From assembly GCF_004564355.1 (NCBI RefSeq), contig NZ_CP038266.1, positions 124,001 to 188,000 on the forward strand: DNA of 64,000 bases. Reading direction: 5' to 3'. Every line of letters starts with the position of its first letter. The first letter of the stretch is position 1. Made by a program: the position numbers and the translations under genes. Positions 51,457 to 58,584 of this stretch are shown one piece after another. The DNA comes from Microbacterium wangchenii. Lineage in GTDB: Bacteria; Actinomycetota; Actinomycetes; Actinomycetales; Microbacteriaceae. The notes beneath the pieces are model-generated. The model saw nothing but the letters and a program-made list of their open reading frames with translations. It had not been told where the DNA came from and searched no databases.

Positions 51457-52974
51457 ATGACTTCCTCCACCACTTTCGCCGATCTCGGCGTACCCGCTCC
51501 CCTGGTCGACGTCCTCGCTTCGCAGGGCATGACCGAAGCGTTCCCCATCCAGGCCGACACGCTCGCCGACACCCTCGCCGGGCGCGACGTGCTCGGGCGC
51601 GGCAAGACGGGCTCGGGCAAGACCCTCGCCTTCTCGCTCCCGCTCGTGGCACGCCTGGGCGCGAAGACCTCGACCCGCCGTGGTCGCAAGCCCCGCGCGC
51701 TCGTCCTGGCCCCCACGCGTGAGCTCGCCAACCAGATCGACGCCGTCATCAAGCCCCTCGCCGCCGCATACGGTCTGACCACCACGACCGTCTACGGCGG
51801 GGTCAACCAGCGCCGTCAGGTCGACGCGCTCGCCGCCGGCGTCGACATCCTCGTCGCGTGCCCCGGGCGCCTGGAAGACCTCATCTCCCAGGGCTTCGCG
51901 AGCCTGGACGACATCGAGATCACGGTGCTCGACGAGGCCGACCACATGGCCGACCTCGGCTTCCTGCCGGGCGTCACGCGCCTGCTCACCCGCACGCCCG
52001 CCGGCGGGCAGCGCCTGCTGTTCTCGGCGACGCTGGACAACGGCGTGGACAAGCTCGTCCGCAAGTTCCTCCGCAACGAGGTGCTGCACTCGGTCGACGA
52101 GGCCACGTCGCACGTGGCCGCGATGACCCACCACGTCTTCGTCGCGGCGGATGCCACGGCCAAGGCCGCGCTCGTGCGCACCCTCGCATCCGGCTCGAGC
52201 CGCCGCATCCTGTTCACCCGCACGAAGCACCAGGCCAAGAAGCTGGCCCGCACGCTCACGGCCGCGGGCATCCCCTCGGTCGACCTGCACGGCAACCTGT
52301 CGCAGCCGCAGCGCGACCGCAACCTCGCGGCGTTCAGCGCCGGCACCGCCCGCGTCCTCGTGGCGACGGATGTCGCCGCGCGCGGCGTGCACGTGGACGA
52401 CATCGCCCTCGTGGTGCACGTCGACCCGCCCGTCGAGCACAAGGCGTACCTGCACCGCTCGGGCCGCACCGCCCGTGCCGGCAGCGCGGGTGACGTCGTG
52501 ACGGTGATGCTCCCCGAGCAGCGCCGCGACACCCTCGACATCCTGCGCAAGGCCGCCATCAAGGCCACGCCCACCCCCGTGACCTCGGATTCGTCCGAGG
52601 TGACCGCGCTCGTCGGCGAGGTCGCGGAGTACGTGACGCCCGCTCCGGTCGTCGCCCCGCAGCGCGGTGGCGGGCAGTCGCAGGGCGCCAACGCGCAGCG
52701 CAAGCGCGCCGCCCGCGGTGGCGCACCGGCCGGCTCCGGCCGTTCGGGCGGTTCGGCGGGCGGCCAGGGTCGCCGTTCCGGTGGCCGCGGTGCCGCGCCG
52801 GTGGCCGCCGGTGCCGCTGCCTCGACCGCGGGCTCCCGCTCCGGCGGCGGACCGCGCTCGGGCGGATCGGCGTCCGGTGGACGCGGATCCGCGTCGGGCG
52901 CACGCCCGGGCGGAATCCGCGTCGGCGACGTCGTGCGCGGCAACGCGCGCTCGAACCGTCGCGCGCAGGGCTGA
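51457..52974 (+). CDS. DEAD-box RNA helicase
   Basis: A 505-residue RNA helicase: Q-motif TFADLGVP, Walker A RGKTGSGKT (K near 50), DEAD at 159-162, SAT, and HRSGRTARAGS. After residue 370 the tail is Gly/Ser/Arg/Ala-rich (SGRSGGSAGGQGRRSGGRG and GGGPRSGGSASGG), as in RhlE-type helicases. It probably remodels RNA in ribosome assembly or decay, especially in the cold. ATG 51457 has a weak AAAG upstream. Palindrome copy 3 follows 28 bases after the stop. Confidence 0.95.
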   Translation: MTSSTTFADLGVPAPLVDVLASQGMTEAFPIQADTLADTLAGRDVLGRGKTGSGKTLAFSLPLVARLGAKTSTRRGRKPRALVLAPTRELANQIDAVIKPLAAAYGLTTTTVYGGVNQRRQVDALAAGVDILVACPGRLEDLISQGFASLDDIEITVLDEADHMADLGFLPGVTRLLTRTPAGGQRLLFSATLDNGVDKLVRKFLRNEVLHSVDEATSHVAAMTHHVFVAADATAKAALVRTLASGSSRRILFTRTKHQAKKLARTLTAAGIPSVDLHGNLSQPQRDRNLAAFSAGTARVLVATDVAARGVHVDDIALVVHVDPPVEHKAYLHRSGRTARAGSAGDVVTVMLPEQRRDTLDILRKAAIKATPTPVTSDSSEVTALVGEVAEYVTPAPVVAPQRGGGQSQGANAQRKRAARGGAPAGSGRSGGSAGGQGRRSGGRGAAPVAAGAAASTAGSRSGGGPRSGGSASGGRGSASGARPGGIRVGDVVRGNARSNRRAQG

Positions 52975-53001
52975 CGCCGCCGCACCCTCCTCTTCTCGTC
53001 C

Positions 53002-53070
53002 GCGAGACTGCACGCCACCGGCGAAACCCCGACAATATGTCGCGGTCTCGCCGGTGGCGTGCTGTTTCGC
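53002..53070. repeat. 69-bp intergenic palindrome, copy 3
   Basis: Arms 53002-53034 and 53038-53070 with centre ata, 4 mismatches in 33. It begins 28 bases after the stop of the DEAD-box gene and ends 29 bases before the TetR operator. It diverges more from copies 1 and 2 than they do from each other. Confidence 0.88.
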
Positions 53071-53098
53071 GGGAACGGAGTTCGCGAGGGGCGAAACG

Positions 53099-53125
53099 CT
53101 GAAACGGATGAGTCATCCGTTTCAG
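53099..53125 (+). promoter_or_regulatory. 27-bp palindromic operator of the TetR gene
   Basis: ctgaaacggatga and its exact complement around one central base, 13-bp arms. It covers the -35 region of a promoter whose -10 is TACGCT (53129-53134), with ATG 53142 seven bases later. The position fits autorepression by the TetR protein, with a leaderless mRNA. Confidence 0.8.
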
Positions 53126-53141
53126 GAGTACGCTGGCGCCC

Positions 53142-53732
53142 ATGACCCGCCTTCGAGCCGACGCCGCACGCAGCCGTGACGCGATCCTGTGCGCCGCGCG
53201 GCGCATCCCTCGCGGCGAGCTGAGGCTCAACGACGTCGCGCGCGAGGCGGGCGTCGGCGTCGCGACCGTGTATCGGCACTTCCCGACGGTCGCGGCGCTG
53301 TCCGAAGCGCTCTCGCTCGATTCGATCCAGCGCCTGCGGGTCCTCGCGGGCGAGGCGGAGCGCACGCCGGACGCCGGCGCCGCACTGCACACGCTCTTGG
53401 CCGCCGCGCTCGAGCTGCAACTCGCCGACGAAGGCGTGCAGGCGGTCATCACCGCGCCTGACGCCGAACTGGGTGCGGCCCGCGAGGCCAAGTGCGCATT
53501 CGTCACGAGCCTGCGCGCGGCACTCGAGCGCGCACAGGTTGCCGGGGCCGTGCGTCCGGACATCACTGTCGACCACGTGCGGCGGATGCTGTGCGGCGTC
53601 GAGCACGCGGTGCGCCTCGGCTCACCCGATGACCGACCAGTACTCCTCGACGTCGTCCTCGGCGGCCTCCGCCCCGCGCGGGCCGCCGAACCCTCTTCTT
53701 CTTCCCCCACTCCTCAGACAGCAGGGAGCTGA
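53142..53732 (+). CDS. TetR family regulator next to a fused flavoprotein
   Basis: This 196-residue repressor has a TetR helix-turn-helix near the N-terminus (RLNDVAREAGVGVATVYRHFPTVAALSEAL) and a ligand domain. ATG 53142 is seven bases after TACGCT. A 27-bp palindrome sits on the -35 region. The stop lies one base before the ATG of the flavoprotein gene, so the two are co-transcribed and the regulator probably controls the flavoprotein in response to its substrate. The last 15 residues are Ser/Pro/Thr-rich. Confidence 0.93.
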   Translation: MTRLRADAARSRDAILCAARRIPRGELRLNDVAREAGVGVATVYRHFPTVAALSEALSLDSIQRLRVLAGEAERTPDAGAALHTLLAAALELQLADEGVQAVITAPDAELGAAREAKCAFVTSLRAALERAQVAGAVRPDITVDHVRRMLCGVEHAVRLGSPDDRPVLLDVVLGGLRPARAAEPSSSSPTPQTAGS

Positions 53733-53733
53733 C

Positions 53734-55989
53734 ATGGATTACGGTCACGGACTCGAGTTCGGAGCCTTCATAACACCCACCGCGGCCGACCCGCAGGTTC
53801 CGGTCACCCTCGCGCAGATGGCGGAGGCCTCCGGGCTCGACCTGGTCACGTTCCAGGACCACCCGTACCAGCCGGCGTTCTTGGACACCTGGACCCTCAT
53901 GACCTACGTCGCCGCGCAGACGGAGCGCGTGCGCATCGCGCCGAACGTGCTGAACATGCCGCTGCGTCCGCCCGCCGTCGTCGCGCGCGCCGCCGCGAGC
54001 CTCGACCTCCTTTCCGGCGGACGCTTCGATCTCGGGCTCGGCGCGGGCGCGTTCTGGGATGCGATCGAGGCCATGGGCGAACCTCGGCTCACGCCCGGTC
54101 AGGCCGTGACGGCCCTCGAGGAGGCCATCGTGGTCATGCGCGAGCTGTGGGACACGTCGGCGCGCGGCGGCGTCTTCACCGACGGCCGGTACCACCGCGT
54201 GCACGGGGCCAAGCGCGGCCCGCGCCCGGCACACCGCATCCCGCTGCTGATCGGGGCTCTCAAGCCGCGGATGCTGGCGCTGACCGGTCGGCTCGGAGAC
54301 GGCTGGCTGCCCTCCGAGGCCTACATGCAGCCTGGCGACCTCGCGCGCGGCAACACCGCGATCGACGAGGCGGCCGAGGGGGCCGCGCGTGACCCGCGGG
54401 AGATCCGCCGCCTGTTGAACGTGGCTCCGCCCAGCGGTGATGTGAGCGCGTGGGCCGCGAAGATGGCCCGGTATGCGCTCGAGGATGGCGTGTCGACGTT
54501 CATCGTGGCCAGCGACGATCCGCGAGTGTTCCAGGTCGTGGGCCAGGAGCTGGCACCGGCGGTGCGTGAGCTGGTCGCCCGCGAGCGCGGAACGCGCGGC
54601 ACCACGGAGGCGCCGGTGCGATCCGTCGCCTCGCTCGCGCGGCGACGGGCGGGCATCGACTACAACGGTGTGCCCGCGGGCATGCGGGCGATCGAGCCGG
54701 GCGACTTCGCGTACGCCGACGTGAGCTCCACCTACCTCCGCGGCGGTGCGCCGGGCATCGTCCTGCAGCCCGACTCCACGGCGCAGGTGGTCGAGGCCGT
54801 CGCATATGCGCGGCGACACCGAGGGGTGCCGCTCGGGATCCGCAGCGGCGGGCACGGCATCAGCGGGCGCAGCACGAACGATGGCGGCATCGTGATCGAT
54901 CTGCGCCGGCTCAACGCCATCGAGGTGCTCGACGCGTCCCGCCGGCTGGTGCGCATCGGTCCCGGGGCGCGGTGGCGAGAGGTCGCCGCAGCGCTGGATG
55001 AGCACGGTTGGGCGCTCAGCTCGGGCGACTACGGCGGCGTCGGGGTCGGCGGGCTCGCCACGGCCGGCGGCATCGGCTTCCTCGTGCGCGAGCATGGTCT
55101 CACGATCGATCACCTGCGTGCCGCCGAGGTGGTACTCGCCGACGGCTCGGTCGTGCGCACGGATGCCGGCACCCGCCCCGAGCTGTTCTGGGCGATCCGC
55201 GGCGCGGGCGCGAACGTCGGCATCGTGACGAGCTTCGAGTTCGAGGTCGACGAGGTCGGCGAGGTCGGATGGGCGCAGCTGGCGTTCGACGCCTCCGACA
55301 CCGAGGAGTTCCTCACCGGCTACGGTGCCGTGATGGCGGCGGCTCCGCGCGATCTGACGGCGTTCCTCATCATGGGCGCCCGCCGGCCGGGTCAGCCCCG
55401 CATTGCGCAGATCATGGCGATGGTCGACTCCTCCGATCCGGACACGATTCTCGCGCGACTGCAGCCGTTCGCCGAGCTCGCGCCGCTCGTGCAGCAGTCG
55501 GTACAGGTCACGAGCTATGCGCGCGTCATGGCCAACGCCGACCTCGGTCCGCAGCACGGGCGCGGCGAGCCGCATGCCCGGTCGCTTCTGCTGAGTGAGA
55601 TCACGCCGGAGTTCGCGGCGGAGGCCGTGCGGATGCTCGATGCGGGCGCGTCGTACTTCCTTCAGCTCCGCTCCGTCGGTGGGGCCGTGAGCGACGTCGG
55701 AGAGGACGACACCGCGTACTCGCACCGCGGGGCGCAGTTCTCCGTGGTGGCGCTCGGCGCCGATCCGGGACGTCTGGACGCGGCGTGGGAGGCGGTGCGC
55801 GTGCACGGACGCGGCATGTACCTGAGCTTCGACTCGTCCACGAGGCCCGAGCGCATCCTCGATGCCTTCCCGCCGGACAAGCTGGAGCGGTTGCTCGCCC
55901 TCAAGCACGAGGTCGATCCCGACGCCCTGTTCGTGGACAACTTCTCCGTGGCGCAGTACGACGCCGCGGAGGTCGCCGCCGCGTCCTGA
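53734..55989 (+). CDS. Fused LLM-class flavin monooxygenase and FAD-linked BBE-type oxidase
   Basis: A 751-residue protein with two flavin domains. Residues about 1-290 are a luciferase-like monooxygenase (LMAEASGLDLVTFQDHPYQPAF, LLSGGRFDLGLGAG). Residues about 320-751 are a berberine-bridge-type oxidase: PP loop RSGGHGISGRS with covalent FAD His374, and the C-terminal KHEVDPDALFVDN. The position of a second covalent Cys appears to be Gly (GDYGGVGVGG), so mono-covalent FAD is likely. Both domains look intact. It is operonic with the TetR gene. The substrate is unknown. Confidence 0.88.
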   Translation: MDYGHGLEFGAFITPTAADPQVPVTLAQMAEASGLDLVTFQDHPYQPAFLDTWTLMTYVAAQTERVRIAPNVLNMPLRPPAVVARAAASLDLLSGGRFDLGLGAGAFWDAIEAMGEPRLTPGQAVTALEEAIVVMRELWDTSARGGVFTDGRYHRVHGAKRGPRPAHRIPLLIGALKPRMLALTGRLGDGWLPSEAYMQPGDLARGNTAIDEAAEGAARDPREIRRLLNVAPPSGDVSAWAAKMARYALEDGVSTFIVASDDPRVFQVVGQELAPAVRELVARERGTRGTTEAPVRSVASLARRRAGIDYNGVPAGMRAIEPGDFAYADVSSTYLRGGAPGIVLQPDSTAQVVEAVAYARRHRGVPLGIRSGGHGISGRSTNDGGIVIDLRRLNAIEVLDASRRLVRIGPGARWREVAAALDEHGWALSSGDYGGVGVGGLATAGGIGFLVREHGLTIDHLRAAEVVLADGSVVRTDAGTRPELFWAIRGAGANVGIVTSFEFEVDEVGEVGWAQLAFDASDTEEFLTGYGAVMAAAPRDLTAFLIMGARRPGQPRIAQIMAMVDSSDPDTILARLQPFAELAPLVQQSVQVTSYARVMANADLGPQHGRGEPHARSLLLSEITPEFAAEAVRMLDAGASYFLQLRSVGGAVSDVGEDDTAYSHRGAQFSVVALGADPGRLDAAWEAVRVHGRGMYLSFDSSTRPERILDAFPPDKLERLLALKHEVDPDALFVDNFSVAQYDAAEVAAAS

Positions 55990-56001
55990 GCCCGCTACGC
56001 A

Positions 56002-56070
56002 GCGAGACCGCATCCCCGCGACGAGACCGCGACATGATGTCGCGGTCTCGTCGGTGCGATGCGGTCTCGC
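56002..56070. repeat. 69-bp intergenic palindrome, copy 4
   Basis: Arms 56002-56034 and 56038-56070 with centre tga, 3 mismatches in 33, the best pairing of the four. It begins 12 bases after the stop of the fused flavoprotein gene and ends 80 bases before the UvrA-like gene. Confidence 0.9.
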
Positions 56071-56150
56071 GGAGGTGTGGATGCGAGAGGCGGACGCCGC
56101 GTGTCCGCGATGTGCGGAACACTGGGCACACCGACCGAGGAGGAGCACGC

Positions 56151-58514
56151 ATGGCCGCAGCATCGCCCGAGTCCACCGCATCCGCGCCGGACAGCCACGA
56201 CGTGATCCGCGTCGTGGGGGCGCGCGAGAACAACCTGCAGGGCATCAGCGTCGAGATCCCCAAACGGCGCCTCACGGTGTTCACCGGCGTGAGCGGATCG
56301 GGGAAGTCGTCCCTCGTGTTCGGCACGATCGCGGCCGAATCGCAGCGGCTGATCAACGAGACGTACCCGACGTTCGTGCAGGCGTTCATGTCGACGCCCC
56401 CGCGGCCCGAGGTCGACGCGCTGGAGAACATCAGCCCCGCGATCCTCGTCGACCAGGAGCGCATGGGCGCCAACGCCCGCTCCACCGTGGGCACCGCGAC
56501 CGACGTGCACGCGATGCTGCGGATGCTGTTCAGCCGCCTCGGCGTCCCGCACGTCGGGTCGCCGCAGGCCTTCTCGTTCAACGTCCCCTCCGTGCGCGGC
56601 GGCGGCGCGATGACCTCCGAGCGCGGCGGAAAGACCGTAAAGGAGCATCGCTCGTTCGAGATCACCGGCGGGATGTGCCCGCGGTGCGAAGGCCTGGGCG
56701 AAGTGAGCGAGATCGACCTGGACCAGCTGTTCGACCGCACCAAGTCGCTCGCAGAGGGGGCGCTGACGATCCCCGGATACAACGTCGACGGCTGGATGGT
56801 GCGCCAGTTCACGGAGTCGGGATTCCTCGACGCGGACAAGCCCATCCAGGACTACACCGAGCAGGAGCTGGCCGACTTCCTCCACAAGGAGCCGGTCAAG
56901 GTCAAGATCCAGGGCATCAACATCACGTACGAGGGCCTCGTGCCCAAGATCACCAAGAGCGTCCTGCAGAAGGACCGCGACTCGCTGCAGGCGCACATCC
57001 GCGCCTTCGTCGACCGCGCCGTGCGCTTCACCGCGTGCCCCGACTGCGGCGGCACGCGCCTGAACGACGGCGCCCGCTCGTCGACCATCGACGGCGTCAG
57101 CATCGCGGATGCGGCGGCCATGCAGATCACCGACCTCGCCGCGTGGCTGCGGACCATCGACGACCCCGCCGTCGCCCCGCTGATCGCCGGGCTCCGTGAC
57201 ACCGTGGACTCCTTCGTCGACATCGGCCTGGGCTACCTGTCGCTCGACCGGGCCAGCGGCACGCTGTCGGGCGGCGAGGCGCAGCGGACGAAGATGATCC
57301 GCCACCTGCGCTCGAGCCTCACCGACGTCACGTACGTGTTCGACGAACCGACCGCGGGCCTGCATCCGCACGACATCCAGCGGATGAACGCGCTGCTGCT
57401 CGCCCTGCGCGACAAGGGCAACACGGTGCTCGTGGTCGAGCACAAGCCGGAGGTCATCGCGATCGCCGACTTCGTGGTCGACCTCGGTCCGGGGGCGGGG
57501 CGCGACGGCGGCCGCATCCAGTTCACCGGCGACGTCGCGGGCCTGCGGAAATCCGACACGCTCACGGGACGCCACCTCGACCATCGCGCGCGGCTGAAGG
57601 ATTCCACGCGCACCCCACAGGGCGCGCTGCAGATCCGCGTAGCCACGCAGCACAACCTCAAGAACGTCGATGTCGACGTGCCCCTCGGCGTGCTCACCGT
57701 CGTCACCGGCGTCGCGGGGTCGGGCAAGTCCTCCCTCATCCACGGCAACCTCGCGGGCCTCGACGACGTGGTCGTCGTCGACCAGGCGCCCATCCGAGGG
57801 TCACGGCGCAGCAGCCCGGCGACCTACACGGGAGTGCTGGATGCGGTGCGCTCGGCGTTCGCGAAGGCGAACGGCGTGAAGCCGTCCCTGTTCAGCGCCA
57901 ACTCCGAGGGCGCGTGCATCGCGTGCAAGGGACTCGGCGTCATCATCACCGACCTCGGGTTCCAGTCCACGGTGGAGACGGTGTGCGAGGTGTGCGAGGG
58001 CACCGGATTCTCCGACGAGGTGCTGCAGTACCGCCTGGAGGGGAAGAACATCTCCGAGGTGCTGTCGATGTCGGCCGCCGACGCGGCGGAGTTCTTCCCC
58101 AAGGGCCCCGCGCACACGACGCTCGCCCGCATGGTCGACGTGGGCCTGGGATACCTGACCCTCGGGCAGTCGTTGAACACGCTGTCCGGCGGCGAGCGGC
58201 AGCGCCTGAAGCTGGCGATCTCGATGGCCAAATCGGGCGCGGTGTACGTCCTGGACGAGCCGACGACCGGTCTGCACCTCGCCGACGTCGACAATCTGCT
58301 GGGCCTGCTGGACCGCCTGGTGGATGCGGGCAACAGCGTCATCGTGATCGAGCATCATCAGGCGGTCATGGTGCACGCCGACCGGATCATCGACATCGGC
58401 CCGGGGGCCGGACGCGACGGCGGGACGATCGTCTTCGAGGGGTCGCCCGCCGACCTCGTGGCCGCCGCATCCACCCTCACCGGCCAGCACCTCGCCGCCT
58501 ACGTCGCGTCCTGA
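56151..58514 (+). CDS. UvrA-like ABC ATPase (class II, drug-resistance type)
   Basis: This 787-residue protein is shorter than repair UvrA (about 950). It has two ABC ATPase halves: Walker A GVSGSGKSS (near 46) and GVAGSGKSS (near 520), with signature LSGGEAQR and LSGGERQR and the zinc-binding CPRC, CPDCGG, CIAC, and CEVCEG sites. The short form lacks the UvrB-binding insert and belongs to UvrA2/DrrC-like ATPases linked to antibiotic or damage tolerance. ATG 56151 has GAGGAGGAG upstream. It follows palindrome copy 4. Confidence 0.93.
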   Translation: MAAASPESTASAPDSHDVIRVVGARENNLQGISVEIPKRRLTVFTGVSGSGKSSLVFGTIAAESQRLINETYPTFVQAFMSTPPRPEVDALENISPAILVDQERMGANARSTVGTATDVHAMLRMLFSRLGVPHVGSPQAFSFNVPSVRGGGAMTSERGGKTVKEHRSFEITGGMCPRCEGLGEVSEIDLDQLFDRTKSLAEGALTIPGYNVDGWMVRQFTESGFLDADKPIQDYTEQELADFLHKEPVKVKIQGINITYEGLVPKITKSVLQKDRDSLQAHIRAFVDRAVRFTACPDCGGTRLNDGARSSTIDGVSIADAAAMQITDLAAWLRTIDDPAVAPLIAGLRDTVDSFVDIGLGYLSLDRASGTLSGGEAQRTKMIRHLRSSLTDVTYVFDEPTAGLHPHDIQRMNALLLALRDKGNTVLVVEHKPEVIAIADFVVDLGPGAGRDGGRIQFTGDVAGLRKSDTLTGRHLDHRARLKDSTRTPQGALQIRVATQHNLKNVDVDVPLGVLTVVTGVAGSGKSSLIHGNLAGLDDVVVVDQAPIRGSRRSSPATYTGVLDAVRSAFAKANGVKPSLFSANSEGACIACKGLGVIITDLGFQSTVETVCEVCEGTGFSDEVLQYRLEGKNISEVLSMSAADAAEFFPKGPAHTTLARMVDVGLGYLTLGQSLNTLSGGERQRLKLAISMAKSGAVYVLDEPTTGLHLADVDNLLGLLDRLVDAGNSVIVIEHHQAVMVHADRIIDIGPGAGRDGGTIVFEGSPADLVAAASTLTGQHLAAYVAS

Positions 58515-58552
58515 CACCCGTCGCGGAACACAGCGGCGACGTCGGCGCCCCT

Positions 58553-58558
58553 AGACTG
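58553..58558 (+). promoter_or_regulatory. -10 box of the acyltransferase gene
   Basis: TAGACT 26 bases before the GTG start at 58585, giving a short leader of about 20 bases without a clear ribosome site. Confidence 0.4.
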
Positions 58559-58584
58559 AGCGCCGGCCGTCCTCCGCAGAAACC

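Noticed and set aside
23418..56070. CRISPR array made of the palindromes
   Set aside because: Copies are far apart and lie in separate spacers, not in a regular repeat-spacer array.
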